Assembly (NCBI GenBank): GCA_016744295.1
Contig: JADGEQ010000022.1
Location: 43,670 to 107,669 of the forward strand
Length of the DNA stretch: 64,000 bases
DNA from: Desulfobacteraceae bacterium
Lineage (GTDB): Bacteria; Desulfobacterota; Desulfobacteria; Desulfobacterales; Desulfobacteraceae
Direction of reading: 5' to 3'
Below are positions 26,398 to 36,036 of the stretch, one piece after another; the first letter of the stretch is position 1; every line of letters begins with the position of its first letter. The position numbers were made by a program, and so were the translations under genes. The notes beneath the pieces were generated by a model. It ran no database searches, was not told where the DNA came from, and was given only the letters and a program-made list of their open reading frames with translations.

Positions 26398-26994
26398 ATG
26401 GTAGAAATTTCTGCAGCAATGGTAAAGGAGCTTCGAGAAGCGACCGGATCCGGTATTATGGATTGTAAACGGGTTCTTGCCGAAGCAGAGGGCGATTATC
26501 AGACGGCAGTGGACCTGCTGAGAAAAAAAGGCCTTGCCAAGGCAGCAAAAAGAGCAGGGCGCTCTACCTCTGAAGGTATTGTTTATTCTTATATCCATAC
26601 CGGCGCAAAGCTGGGGGTTCTTGTCGAGGTAAACTGCGAATCTGATTTTGTTGCTAAAACAGATGATTTTTTGGCATTTGCCAAGAATATTGCCATGCAT
26701 ATTGCCGCCGCAAATCCAGCTGGCCTGGCCCCGGAAGATGTTGATCCGGCAATTATTGCAAAAGAACGGGAAATCTATACTGCCCAGATGCTTGAAGAGG
26801 GAAAACCTGAAAATATTATTGCTAAAATTGTAGATGGTAAAGTTGAAAAATTTTACAAAGATGTCTGCCTGATGAGTCAGCAATATGTTAAAGATCCCCA
26901 GAAAACCATTACAGATGTCCTCAAAGAAACCATCGCTAAAATTGGTGAAAATATTCAGATTAAAAGATTTGTACGTTTCCAGATAGGAGAGTAA
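26398..26994 (+). CDS. tsf: Translation elongation factor Ts
   Basis: A 198-residue short-form EF-Ts that recycles EF-Tu by nucleotide exchange. The N-terminal UBA-like part (MVKELREATGSGIMDCKRVL) is followed by the core with the conserved Asp-Phe contact motif in CESDFVAKTDDF. Escherichia coli EF-Ts is about 280 residues; the short form here is common in many phyla. It lies 22 bp after rpsB with AAGGAG upstream of the start. Confidence 0.97.
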   Translation: MVEISAAMVKELREATGSGIMDCKRVLAEAEGDYQTAVDLLRKKGLAKAAKRAGRSTSEGIVYSYIHTGAKLGVLVEVNCESDFVAKTDDFLAFAKNIAMHIAAANPAGLAPEDVDPAIIAKEREIYTAQMLEEGKPENIIAKIVDGKVEKFYKDVCLMSQQYVKDPQKTITDVLKETIAKIGENIQIKRFVRFQIGE

Positions 26995-26997
26995 ATC

Positions 26998-27720
26998 TTG
27001 GAGAAAAAGCCTAAGTTTGAAAGGATTCTGATTAAACTGAGCGGTGAAGCCCTGATGGGAAATCAGGGCTTTGGCATCACCCCTGAAATGATCCATTATG
27101 TGGCAGAAGAGGTTGCTAAAGTCTTCCGACTTGGTGTGCAAATCTCTGTGGTTGTCGGCGGTGGAAATATCTTCAGGGGGGTTGCCGGTAGTTCTGCGGG
27201 TATGGACAGAACTTCGGCGGATAACATGGGGATGCTTGCAACCGTTATTAACAGTCTGGCCCTTTGTGATGCACTGGAAAAATGCGGTGTGCCCACCCGG
27301 GTTCAGTCTGCCATTCAAATGGACAAAGTTGCCGAGCCTTTTATTCGTAGAAAAGCCGTTCGTCACCTTGAAAAAGGCCGGGTGGTGATTTTTGCTGCGG
27401 GTACCGGAAATCCATACTTTACAACAGATACTGCTGCAGTTTTGCGGGGGCATGAAACCCGTGCCCAGATTCTTTTTAAGGCAACCCAGGTGGATGGTGT
27501 CTATGACAAGGACCCTATGGTTCACGGGGATGCGGTTCGATTTGATGAATTGTCCTATATGCGGATTATTGAAAAACAATTGCATGTTATGGATATGACC
27601 GCTATCTCCCTTGCCATGGAGCACGATCTGCCCCTCCAGGTGTTTGACCTTCACAAGGCCGACAATATTTTAAAAGCTGTCCTCGGAGAGGATATCGGCA
27701 CCCGGATATATAATAAATAA
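26998..27720 (+). CDS. pyrH: UMP kinase
   Basis: A 240-residue amino-acid-kinase-fold enzyme making UDP from UMP. Diagnostic parts are [13 protein letters not shown] at the start, [11 protein letters not shown] near residue 56, [13 protein letters not shown] near 136, and [13 protein letters not shown]. The start is TTG at 26998, only 3 bp after the tsf stop, with AGGAGAG just upstream. Confidence 0.97.
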   Translation: MEKKPKFERILIKLSGEALMGNQGFGITPEMIHYVAEEVAKVFRLGVQISVVVGGGNIFRGVAGSSAGMDRTSADNMGMLATVINSLALCDALEKCGVPTRVQSAIQMDKVAEPFIRRKAVRHLEKGRVVIFAAGTGNPYFTTDTAAVLRGHETRAQILFKATQVDGVYDKDPMVHGDAVRFDELSYMRIIEKQLHVMDMTAISLAMEHDLPLQVFDLHKADNILKAVLGEDIGTRIYNK

Positions 27721-27730
27721 GATAGAAACG

Positions 27731-27776
27731 AGAACTATTATCGGTGAGCTCAACAGGCTTTTCCGATAATAGTTCT
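27731..27776 (+). terminator. Strong hairpin between pyrH and frr
   Basis: A perfect 14-bp inverted repeat (AGAACTATTATCGG and its complement) encloses an 18-nt loop, starting 10 bp after pyrH. It ends in TTGTTGG rather than a T run, so it may attenuate, process or stabilise mRNA rather than fully end it. The frr start lies 38 bp further on. Confidence 0.6.
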
Positions 27777-27814
27777 TGTTGGTAGTTCCCACCTATTATT
27801 CAGGATATGTTGCT

Positions 27815-28372
27815 ATGATAAACGAAGTGATTGAAGAAACAAAAGACAGGATGGGGAAATCTGAAAAAGCCTTTGAAAAAGAGTTGACAAAGGTTCGTAC
27901 CGGCAGAGCATCCCAGGCAATACTGGATGGTGTGAGAGTAGATTATTACGGCGTCCAGACACTTCTTCCCCAGATGGCCACAGTTTCCATTCCGGAAAGC
28001 CGGTTGATAACGGTTAAACCCTGGGATATAACCGCCATTAACGAAGTTGAAAAGGCAATTCTAAAGGCAAATATCGGACTTACCCCTTCCAACGACGGAA
28101 AATTGATTCGGATTTCCATTCCCCCATTAACGGAAGAGAGAAGAAAAAATATTGCAAAAAGTGCCTCCAAAATTTGTGAAGATTATAAAGTAGCTGTCAG
28201 GAATATCCGAAGGGATTCCAATGAAATGATCAAGGATTTTCAAAAAGAGGGAGACATTTCCGAGGATGACAGTTTTAAAGCGCAGAAACTGGTTCAGGAC
28301 CTGACCGATTCATGTGTCAAAAAATTAGACACTATCTTTGCAGCCAAAGAAAAGGAAATCCTTGAAGTCTGA
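27815..28372 (+). CDS. frr: Ribosome recycling factor
   Basis: A 185-residue protein that, with EF-G, splits ribosomes after termination. The start MINEVIEETKDRMGKSEKAF at 27815 gives the standard family length, while a 13-residue longer reading would begin inside the preceding hairpin. Family blocks VRTGRASQAILDGVRVDYYG and the tail VKKLDTIFAAKEKEILEV are present. It overlaps uppS by 11 bp. Confidence 0.97.
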   Translation: MINEVIEETKDRMGKSEKAFEKELTKVRTGRASQAILDGVRVDYYGVQTLLPQMATVSIPESRLITVKPWDITAINEVEKAILKANIGLTPSNDGKLIRISIPPLTEERRKNIAKSASKICEDYKVAVRNIRRDSNEMIKDFQKEGDISEDDSFKAQKLVQDLTDSCVKKLDTIFAAKEKEILEV

Positions 28373-29132
28373 GAATCCACAGGAAACCCCTCTTGATCCG
28401 GAAAAACTTCCTGCCCATGTTGCCATGATCATGGACGGCAATGGCCGCTGGGCAAAAAAACGCCTGATGAACCGTGTTAAAGGTCATGAAAAAGGATCCC
28501 AGACCGTTCGTTCCATTGTAACTGCCGCCCGGGAGCTTGGCATTGGGATGCTTACCCTATATGCATTTTCCACAGAAAACTGGTCCCGTCCAAGGGTTGA
28601 AGTAAAAGCATTAATGATGCTGCTCAAGCGCTTTTTGGTATCTGAAAGGGATGAGCTAATGGGACAAGGTGTTCGACTGAATATATTGGGACAAAAAGAA
28701 AAATTGCCAGTGGATATTCAGCGAGAGGCAGAACGAACAGTTCAGATGACCCAAAATAACCAGGGCATGGTATTAAATCTGGCCCTGAGCTATGGGAGTC
28801 GCCAGGAGATTACCGCCGGGGTACAAACCCTTGCCGAAAAAATAAAAACCGGCTTGATTCAACCCGTTGACATCACCGAAGAGATGATTTCAGACCATTT
28901 ATACACCCGGAAGATGCCGGATCCGGATCTGATCATTCGAACCAGCGGGGAATTTAGGCTGAGTAATTTTATGATGTGGCAGGCAGCCTATTCAGAACTT
29001 TTTGTCACCAATACCCTATGGCCGGATTTTACTAAAGATGAATTTATTGAAATTTTAATAAACTTTCAAGAAAGGGACCGACGCTTCGGTAAAGTAAAAT
29101 GCAGCACCTCAAACGATGGCTCACCGCAATAA
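28362..29132 (+). CDS. uppS: Isoprenyl (undecaprenyl) diphosphate synthase
   Basis: A cis-prenyltransferase of 256 residues making the C55 lipid carrier for cell-wall and O-antigen synthesis. The signature HVAMIMDGNGRWAKKR near the start and the C-terminal IRTSGEFRLSNFMMWQAAYS are both clear. The TTG at 28362 with AAGGA just upstream is the best start, inside the end of frr. A longer ATG reading from 28338 is possible. It overlaps cdsA by 34 bp, so the genes are translationally linked. Confidence 0.96.
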   Translation: MKSENPQETPLDPEKLPAHVAMIMDGNGRWAKKRLMNRVKGHEKGSQTVRSIVTAARELGIGMLTLYAFSTENWSRPRVEVKALMMLLKRFLVSERDELMGQGVRLNILGQKEKLPVDIQREAERTVQMTQNNQGMVLNLALSYGSRQEITAGVQTLAEKIKTGLIQPVDITEEMISDHLYTRKMPDPDLIIRTSGEFRLSNFMMWQAAYSELFVTNTLWPDFTKDEFIEILINFQERDRRFGKVKCSTSNDGSPQ

Positions 29133-29914
29133 TACTTGGCCCCCTTGTTTTATGGATTCTCATAAAAGGCAGTACGCTTCTTTTAGCAGCATTGGTATCA
29201 GCCGTGGCCATTGCTGCGGTCCGGGAATATCTGAGGATAATTTTCGGAAATGATGACCGGGTTGCATCCCATGCGCTTAAAATAATTTCCTATGCCGTTT
29301 CCATGGCGCTTGTCATTGGCGCCTGTCTGGGCTCATGGCAACTTTTATTTTTGGTGCTTGCCCTGAATCTGCTGATTTTGTCAGCCTTTGCATTGTCCAT
29401 CTTTCCCACTGATCCAGGTGTTTTTGATGTGATAGCCAAGCAGGTGATGGGAATTGTTTATATTCCTGTTTCTCTTTCACTTTTGGTTTTTCTGAAAGAG
29501 TTGGATGGCGGCACCCTCTGGATCATCTGGCTGCTGATTGTCATCTTTGCCAATGATACCGGCGCCTTTTATACCGGGACTTTTTTCGGCAAACATAAGC
29601 TGGCTCCCAATATCAGCCCCAATAAAACCATTGAAGGGTCCCTGGGCGGAATTGCCTTGTCCATGGTGTTGGGGTTTGTTTTCTCCATGGTCTTTTTTGA
29701 CAGTCTTTCTCTGGCATTGTTAACGATTCCCTGTTCGTTTCTGTTGGCAGTGGCCGGTCAGATGGGGGATCTGTTTGAGTCGGCCATGAAACGGGCATCC
29801 TGTATCAAGGATTCCGGGCGTATCCTGCCGGGGCACGGGGGAATGCTGGACCGGATTGACGGCCTTTTGCTGGCAGTTCCCGTTCTCTATATCTACCTGG
29901 TATTGGTGATATGA
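29099..29914 (+). CDS. cdsA: Phosphatidate cytidylyltransferase
   Basis: A 271-residue membrane enzyme making CDP-diacylglycerol from phosphatidate and CTP, the branch point of phospholipid synthesis. About eight hydrophobic segments are seen. The signature SGRILPGHGGMLDRIDGLL near residue 240 is complete, and NDTGAFYTGTFFGKHKLAP near 150 is the second conserved block. It sits in the usual order uppS-cdsA-dxr-rseP. Confidence 0.96.
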   Translation: MQHLKRWLTAIILGPLVLWILIKGSTLLLAALVSAVAIAAVREYLRIIFGNDDRVASHALKIISYAVSMALVIGACLGSWQLLFLVLALNLLILSAFALSIFPTDPGVFDVIAKQVMGIVYIPVSLSLLVFLKELDGGTLWIIWLLIVIFANDTGAFYTGTFFGKHKLAPNISPNKTIEGSLGGIALSMVLGFVFSMVFFDSLSLALLTIPCSFLLAVAGQMGDLFESAMKRASCIKDSGRILPGHGGMLDRIDGLLLAVPVLYIYLVLVI

Positions 29915-31059
29915 AGCATTTGGCAATACTCGGGTCAACCGGGTCTATCGGCACCAGTGCTTTGGATGTCATCAGACTTTATCCGGACAAATTCAGGATT
30001 TTGGCCCTTACCGCAGCCAACAACATCGCACTTTTGGCCCGGCAGATTGAAGAATTTGAACCGGAAATGGTGGCGGTTTTAAATGAGACAAAGGCCCTGG
30101 AACTGGGCAAATGTCTAATGGGGAAATGCAAACCGGAAATTTTATACGGTGAAGAGGGGTTTGCGGTTGCCGCTGCCTGGAAAAGATCGGACATGGTGCT
30201 GCTGGCCATGGTGGGATCCGCCGGGTTAAGGCCGGCCCTTGCCGCCATTGAGGCAAAAAAACAAATTGCCCTGGCCAACAAGGAAGCCCTTGTGATGGCC
30301 GGGGAAATTGTCATGGAAAAAGCCAGGTCAAATGGGGTGGATATTTTGCCCGTGGACAGTGAGCATTCTGCCATTTATCAATGCCTGAGGGGAAATCGGA
30401 CAAAGGATTTTAAAAAGATTTTTTTGACAGCCTCCGGTGGTCCCTTTAGAAATCGCCCCTTTGAAACCTTTGCAGATATTACCCTGGAGGATGCCCTGAA
30501 TCATCCTACCTGGAATATGGGGCATAAGATTACCATTGATTCAGCCACTTTAATGAACAAGGGGCTAGAGGTGATAGAAGCGGTTCATTTGTTTGGGGTT
30601 TCCCCTGAACAAATTGAGGTGCTCGCCCATCCCCAGAGTATTGTTCATTCGATGGTGGGGTTTAAGGATGGAACTGTTATGGGACAGATGGGGGTTCCTG
30701 ACATGAAGGGGGCCATTGCCTATGCCCTGTCCCAGCCCGGTCGCCTTAACCTGAATACAGATTTTCCCGATTTTTCAGCCATTGGCTCCCTGACCTTTGA
30801 AACACCTGATGTGATTAAATTTCCTTCCCTGAGTTTTGCCTTTGAAGCCTGTAAGCAGGGAGGTACCCTGCCGGCTGTGATGAATGCCGCCAATGAAATT
30901 GCTGTCCAGGCTTTTTTAGGAAAGCAGATTGGTTTTTTGAAAATATTTAAACTTATCTCTACCACCATGGAGCTTCACACCCGCATTGACAATGCTGATC
31001 TTTCAGGTATTATTGAAGCCGATCATTGGGCAAGGGAAACAGCCAAATCCCTGATATAA
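29911..31059 (+). CDS. dxr: 1-deoxy-D-xylulose 5-phosphate reductoisomerase
   Basis: A 382-residue NADPH enzyme catalysing the second step of the MEP isoprenoid pathway. The NADPH loop LGSTGSIGTSALDVI opens the protein; LPVDSEHSAIYQCL near residue 150 carries the metal-binding Asp and Glu, and MNKGLEVIEA follows near 214. Its ATG overlaps the cdsA stop (ATGA), a tight operon link. The presence of dxr and uppS shows this organism makes isoprenoids by the MEP route. Confidence 0.97.
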   Translation: MKHLAILGSTGSIGTSALDVIRLYPDKFRILALTAANNIALLARQIEEFEPEMVAVLNETKALELGKCLMGKCKPEILYGEEGFAVAAAWKRSDMVLLAMVGSAGLRPALAAIEAKKQIALANKEALVMAGEIVMEKARSNGVDILPVDSEHSAIYQCLRGNRTKDFKKIFLTASGGPFRNRPFETFADITLEDALNHPTWNMGHKITIDSATLMNKGLEVIEAVHLFGVSPEQIEVLAHPQSIVHSMVGFKDGTVMGQMGVPDMKGAIAYALSQPGRLNLNTDFPDFSAIGSLTFETPDVIKFPSLSFAFEACKQGGTLPAVMNAANEIAVQAFLGKQIGFLKIFKLISTTMELHTRIDNADLSGIIEADHWARETAKSLI

Positions 31060-31086
31060 AAATGGGATATAAAAGTGAGGTCTTAA

Positions 31087-32154
31087 ATGGGTCATTCTGC
31101 TGCGGCATTTGTTGTTGTAATTGGTATTTTAGTTTTTTGTCACGAATTGGGGCATTTCCTGGCTGCAAGACTTTGCAAGGTTGGGGTCGATGTATTCTCT
31201 TTGGGATTTGGTCCCAAACTTTTCAAGAAAAAATATGGACGGACTGAGTATTGTATCTCCGCCATTCCTTTGGGAGGATATGTGAAAATGGTGGGAGAGG
31301 AGCCTGGCGCTACCATTGATCCCGCAGATGCCTCCCTGTCCTTTACCCATAAAAGTCTGTTCAAAAAAAGCATAATTGTTGCAGCCGGACCTGCCTTTAA
31401 TTTTTTTCTCGCTCTGTTGATTTTTTATGGGCTCTATCAGGTTTCCGGGCTGTATCTGGCAACGCCGGTGGTGGGAAAGGTTATAGAAAATACACCCGCC
31501 CATACTGCCGGGCTCCAATCCGGAGATATTATTAAAGAAATTGATAACCAATTAATTGAATCCTTTGAGGATATTTCCAGGGTAATCAGCGCCGGCACTG
31601 GAAAAGAGCTGAATATTGTGATCCAGCGGGGTGGTCAGCTGACCTATGTCGCACTTTTACCCGAGAAGCGGGTTGGGAAAAATGTATTTGGTGAAAATAT
31701 GGACAAATATGTCATCGGTATCATGGGTACAGGGGAGACCTTTCATTTAAGTCTGAACCCTCTCCAGGCCATGGGGCGTTCCATGTCAGATACCTATGGG
31801 CTTGTGAAACTGACCATTTTGTCAGTGGTTAAAATGGTTTCCGGCAGCGTTTCCGCCGACAATCTGGGTGGGCCTTTGATGATCGCACAGATGGCAGGAG
31901 AACAGGCCAAAGCAGGCGTTGTTAATTTTGTCTGGTTTATTGCATTGCTTTCCGTCAACCTGGGGATTATCAATTTGTTTCCAATTCCGGTACTGGACGG
32001 TGGACACCTTCTGTTTTTCGGGATTGAGGCGGTTACAGGTAAATCAGTGAGTGAGAAATTAAGGGAAAAATTGATTAAGTTCGGTGCGGCAATGCTTGTG
32101 GCACTGATGGTTTTTGTCTTTTATAACGACATTGTTAGAATGATTAATGGATAA
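31087..32154 (+). CDS. rseP: RIP metalloprotease (site-2 protease)
   Basis: A 355-residue intramembrane zinc protease. The HExxH site is in CHELGHFLAARL in the first membrane helix (about residue 18), and the third metal ligand lies in PVLDGGHLLF near residue 300. One PDZ domain occupies the middle (TPAHTAGLQSGDIIKEIDNQ). RseP cuts anti-sigma factors and signal peptides. It follows dxr by 27 bp, as in many proteobacteria. Confidence 0.96.
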   Translation: MGHSAAAFVVVIGILVFCHELGHFLAARLCKVGVDVFSLGFGPKLFKKKYGRTEYCISAIPLGGYVKMVGEEPGATIDPADASLSFTHKSLFKKSIIVAAGPAFNFFLALLIFYGLYQVSGLYLATPVVGKVIENTPAHTAGLQSGDIIKEIDNQLIESFEDISRVISAGTGKELNIVIQRGGQLTYVALLPEKRVGKNVFGENMDKYVIGIMGTGETFHLSLNPLQAMGRSMSDTYGLVKLTILSVVKMVSGSVSADNLGGPLMIAQMAGEQAKAGVVNFVWFIALLSVNLGIINLFPIPVLDGGHLLFFGIEAVTGKSVSEKLREKLIKFGAAMLVALMVFVFYNDIVRMING

Positions 32155-32160
32155 TATCGG

Positions 32161-35100
32161 GTGGATAATATGATTTCGAGTATTGAAATTGCTCTTAAAC
32201 AAGAGCTTCGGGATGCGGAAGCATCTTCCTTAAAGAAAAAAGCAGATTCTTATTTTGGAATCAAGATTGCGTCGGCACGGTGTATTCACATTGTGACCCT
32301 TGAATCAGATTTGAATGGGCAGGAACTAGCGCGGGTAAAGGATGAGATCCTGACAAATCCTGTGACCCAGATCGCATCTCTTTGTCCCCTGGATATTGAG
32401 TTTGACTGGTGTGTCTGGATTGGTTTTCGGCCCGGTGTCAAGGACAATGCCGGTGCCACGGCCATGGAAGCTGTAACAGATGTTCTTGGCAAAAGATTTG
32501 AAGGGGATGGGGGCATTTATACCTCAAAGCGGTATTGTTTGAAAGGGGACACCCTGACACGGGTTGGGGTGGAAAAACTGGCAATAGAGCTGCTGTCCAA
32601 TCCCATTATCCAGCAGTTCAGAATTTTTTCCAGGGAAGAGTGGAATGAAGATGTCGGTGCCGATGTAAAACCGGCCCGGGTAATTCTTGACCATACCCCC
32701 TGTTTTGAGACCATATGCATTGATTCTGATGAAATGCTCGCTCAAATCAGCGATGAGAGAAATCTTGCCTTGAATTCACAGGATATCCCGGTTATCCGGG
32801 CATATTTTTTAGAACAAAAAGTGCTTGAAGAAAGAAAAGAGGTTGGATTGTCCGCCCCCACCGATTTGGAACTGGAATATATTTCCCAGGCCAGAAGTGA
32901 CCATTGCAATCACAACACCTTTAACGGTATTTTTCAATATAAGGACGCAGCTACCAATGAAACCATCGTTGAAAAATCTCTGTTTAAAACCTATATCCAG
33001 CAGCCTACCCTTGCCCTAAAGGAAGAAAAAGACTGGGTGGTATCCGTTTTATGGGATAATGCCGGGGTGGGCAAATTTGACGATGACAACAACTATGTGG
33101 TCACCGGTGAAACCCATAACTCCCCTTCCAATATGGAAGCCTATGGCGGGGCCATCACCGGCATTGTCGGGGTGTACCGTGATCCAATGGGAACAGGCAT
33201 GGGCTCTAAGCTTTTTATGGGCAGTTTTGGGTTTTGTGTGGGTGATGTCGGGTATAAAGGTCCCTTGAATCCTCCCCTTCACCCCCGACGGCTTTTGGAC
33301 GGCGTTATTGAAGGTGTCAAGGACGGCGGGAACAAAAGCGGGGTGCCCACTACTTTCGGCCAAACCCTGTTTGACCCGGGTTATATGGGCAAAAGCCTTG
33401 TTTTTGTCACCGCTTTGGGCATCATGCCGAACCTTGTCAACGGTAAGCCAAGCCATGAAAAGACCACCTCTCCCGGGGAATTGATTGTCATGAGCGGCGG
33501 ACGGGTGGGTAAGGACGGTATCCACGGGGTCACCGCCTCGTCGGAAAGTTTTTCCGAGAATACACCGGCAGGACATGTCCAGATTGGTGATCCCTATACC
33601 CAGAAAAAAATGCATGATTTTCTGTTGATCTGCAGGGATGAAGGGTTGACCACCTTTATCACCGATAACGGCGGCGGCGGTCTTTCTTCTTCTGTGGGAG
33701 AGTCGGCCATGTTATCCAATGGATGTGAGGTCTGGCTGGACCGGGTGCCCCTGAAATATGAAGGGTTGGACATGTGGGAAATCTGGATTTCAGAATCCCA
33801 GGAACGTATGACCATTGCCGTAACCCCTGAAAAAATAGACCGGTTCATGGAATTGTCCCAGGAGCATGAGGTTGAAAGCACGGTGATTGGAACCTACACC
33901 GATACGGGCAAACTTCATATTAAATACAATGATGAAACCTGTGCCTATGTGGATATGGATCTGCTTGATAAGGGATTTCCCAGTTGGGAATTTGACGCAG
34001 TGTGGCTTTCCCCGGAAATCCGCGGTCTGGTAGAGCCCGTGATCAGTACCCCGTCAGATTATAACGGGTTGCTGCTCCAGATGATGGGACGGCCCAATAT
34101 CTGTTCCAAGGAATGGATAATGAGGCAATATGATCACGAGGTCCAGGGAGGTTCCGTGATAAAACCCCTGGTGGGTGTGAACCACAATATCCCGTCGGAT
34201 GCCTCTGTGACCCGCCCGGTACTCACCAGTGAAAAAGGGCTTGCCTTTTCCCAGAGTCTGCTGCCCTGGTACTCCAAAATTGATGCCTATCACATGATGA
34301 GTTGCACCATTGATGAAGCGGTTCGGCGCCTTATTAGTGTCGGTGGATCATTTGATCACATTGGCGGGATTGATAATTTTTGCTGGCCCAATATTGGATT
34401 TGATCAAACAAAAAATCCCGATGGCAAATTTAAGGCTGCCCAGCTGGTCAGGGCATGCCGTGCCCTGAAAGATACCTGTATGGCCTATGAAATTCCCTTG
34501 CTGTCGGGCAAGGACAGCATGTATGTGGATGGACATCTTGAGGGGGCCTTTGGTGAACGGGTAAAGGTTTCAGCCCTTGAAACGGTACAGTTCTCTGCAA
34601 CATCTGTTCTGGAGGATATATCAAAATGTGTGAGTATGGATCCCAAGGTTTCCGGTGATCTTGTATATGTGATGGGAATCACAAAAAATGAGCTGGGGGC
34701 ATCTGAATATTATGATCTGTTCGGCAAAACCGGTAAAAATATACCCAGGATAGATTTTGAAGCCTTTAAAATTTGCTATAAAACCCTGGAAAAAGCCATT
34801 GATATGGAGCTTGTCGCTTCCAGTCATGCGGTTGCAAGGGGCGGGCTTGGTGTCCATTTGGGTCTCATGGCGATGGGGGGGGGATTGGGTCTGGAGATTG
34901 ATCTGTCCTGTCTTCCCCTTGCAAGTCAACAAAAGGATTGCCCCGTCACTGGATTAACCGATGACACCCTTTTGTTCTCAGAGTCTGGGGGACGGTTTAT
35001 TGTAACGGTTTCACCTGATAAAAAATCAGTGTTTGAAAAATTGTGTAAGGGACTTCCTGTCAATTGTGTGGGGGTTGTCACCGATGACCATTGTTTGAAA

Positions 35101-35187
35101 ATAGACGGGTATAAAAAATCCCTTGTTAATTTGTCTTGCGATGCCCTTGATAAGGCGTTTAACAAGAGTTTTGGAGATATGATATGA
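32161..35187 (+). CDS. purL: Phosphoribosylformylglycinamidine synthase, fused PurS-PurL type
   Basis: A 1008-residue enzyme of the fourth step of purine synthesis. The first about 190 residues read like two PurS-like beta-alpha-beta units (ASARCIHIVTLESDLNGQEL and on). The catalytic PurL part follows, with DHCNHNTFNG, GETHNSPSNMEAYGGAITG and DNGGGGLSSSVGESA. The glutaminase is a separate gene directly downstream. The start is GTG at 32161 or, equally possible, ATG at 32170 (MISSIEIALK). The size and N-terminal fusion differ from the 1300-residue single-chain type and from the separate PurS/PurL/PurQ type. A run of nine G bases lies inside at 34875-34883. Confidence 0.92.
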   Translation: MDNMISSIEIALKQELRDAEASSLKKKADSYFGIKIASARCIHIVTLESDLNGQELARVKDEILTNPVTQIASLCPLDIEFDWCVWIGFRPGVKDNAGATAMEAVTDVLGKRFEGDGGIYTSKRYCLKGDTLTRVGVEKLAIELLSNPIIQQFRIFSREEWNEDVGADVKPARVILDHTPCFETICIDSDEMLAQISDERNLALNSQDIPVIRAYFLEQKVLEERKEVGLSAPTDLELEYISQARSDHCNHNTFNGIFQYKDAATNETIVEKSLFKTYIQQPTLALKEEKDWVVSVLWDNAGVGKFDDDNNYVVTGETHNSPSNMEAYGGAITGIVGVYRDPMGTGMGSKLFMGSFGFCVGDVGYKGPLNPPLHPRRLLDGVIEGVKDGGNKSGVPTTFGQTLFDPGYMGKSLVFVTALGIMPNLVNGKPSHEKTTSPGELIVMSGGRVGKDGIHGVTASSESFSENTPAGHVQIGDPYTQKKMHDFLLICRDEGLTTFITDNGGGGLSSSVGESAMLSNGCEVWLDRVPLKYEGLDMWEIWISESQERMTIAVTPEKIDRFMELSQEHEVESTVIGTYTDTGKLHIKYNDETCAYVDMDLLDKGFPSWEFDAVWLSPEIRGLVEPVISTPSDYNGLLLQMMGRPNICSKEWIMRQYDHEVQGGSVIKPLVGVNHNIPSDASVTRPVLTSEKGLAFSQSLLPWYSKIDAYHMMSCTIDEAVRRLISVGGSFDHIGGIDNFCWPNIGFDQTKNPDGKFKAAQLVRACRALKDTCMAYEIPLLSGKDSMYVDGHLEGAFGERVKVSALETVQFSATSVLEDISKCVSMDPKVSGDLVYVMGITKNELGASEYYDLFGKTGKNIPRIDFEAFKICYKTLEKAIDMELVASSHAVARGGLGVHLGLMAMGGGLGLEIDLSCLPLASQQKDCPVTGLTDDTLLFSESGGRFIVTVSPDKKSVFEKLCKGLPVNCVGVVTDDHCLKIDGYKKSLVNLSCDALDKAFNKSFGDMI

Positions 35188-36008
35188 AAAAGGTTAAAGC
35201 ACTTATTTTAACCGGTTTTGGCTTGAATTGTGACGATGAAACTGCCCTGGCATTTGACCTGGCCGGTGCCCAATCCCACAAGGTTCACATCAATGCATTG
35301 ATCGCCGGCAGGGAAAAACTTGAGGATTACCACATCCTTGCCCTGGGTGGCGGATTTTCCTGGGGGGACGACCATGGTGCCGGTGTGATCCAGGCATTGA
35401 AATTCAAAAACCATATTGGTCAGGATCTTCTTTCCTTTGTAAATGAGGGGAAATTGGTGATCGGTATCTGTAACGGATTCCAGGCATTGGTAAACCTGGG
35501 CCTTCTGCCCGGGCTTGAGGCCGATTATACAAAGCGGTCTGTTGCCATAACCTTTAATGACTGCGGAAATTTCAGGGATCAATGGGTTCACCTGTCCGGC
35601 AATGGAAACAGCCCCTGTGTTTTTTCCCGGGGAATTGATATGGCAGACTACCCCATCCGCCACGGGGAGGGTAAAATTATTGCCGATCCCGATGTTATGG
35701 CAAAACTTATCGCTAATAACCAGGTGGTATTCCAATATGCCGACGGCAAAGGATTGCCTGCAAAGGGTGTTTTTCCCTTAAACCCAAATGGCTCCATGGA
35801 GGATATCGCTGGTATCTGCGATCCTTCCGGCCGGATATTCGGGCTCATGCCCCACCCGGAGGCCTATAATCATTTTACGAACCATCCGGACTGGACCCGG
35901 GAAAAAGAGCAGCTTAAACGCCGGGGTGAAACAATTGACAGGGGCATGACAGCCGGTATCCGTTTGTTTAAAAACGGGGTTGATTATATCCAGGACACTT
36001 TTTTTTAA
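35184..36008 (+). CDS. purQ: Phosphoribosylformylglycinamidine synthase glutaminase subunit
   Basis: A 274-residue class I glutamine amidotransferase supplying ammonia to PurL. The nucleophile Cys is in VIGICNGFQALVNLGLLPG near residue 95, and the His-Glu pair in GLMPHPEAYNHF near 230. ATG overlaps the end of purL by 4 bp (ATGA), so the two are translated together. It is about 40 residues longer than short PurQ proteins, mainly at the C-terminus. Confidence 0.95.
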   Translation: MKKVKALILTGFGLNCDDETALAFDLAGAQSHKVHINALIAGREKLEDYHILALGGGFSWGDDHGAGVIQALKFKNHIGQDLLSFVNEGKLVIGICNGFQALVNLGLLPGLEADYTKRSVAITFNDCGNFRDQWVHLSGNGNSPCVFSRGIDMADYPIRHGEGKIIADPDVMAKLIANNQVVFQYADGKGLPAKGVFPLNPNGSMEDIAGICDPSGRIFGLMPHPEAYNHFTNHPDWTREKEQLKRRGETIDRGMTAGIRLFKNGVDYIQDTFF

Positions 36009-36036
36009 TTACCCTTTAATCGGAGCCTGAATCAAC

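Noticed and set aside
26311..27654. 447-residue open frame on the minus strand
   Set aside because: It lies opposite tsf and pyrH, which are certain genes. The composition (rich in His, Asn, Phe, Cys) is typical of an antisense shadow.
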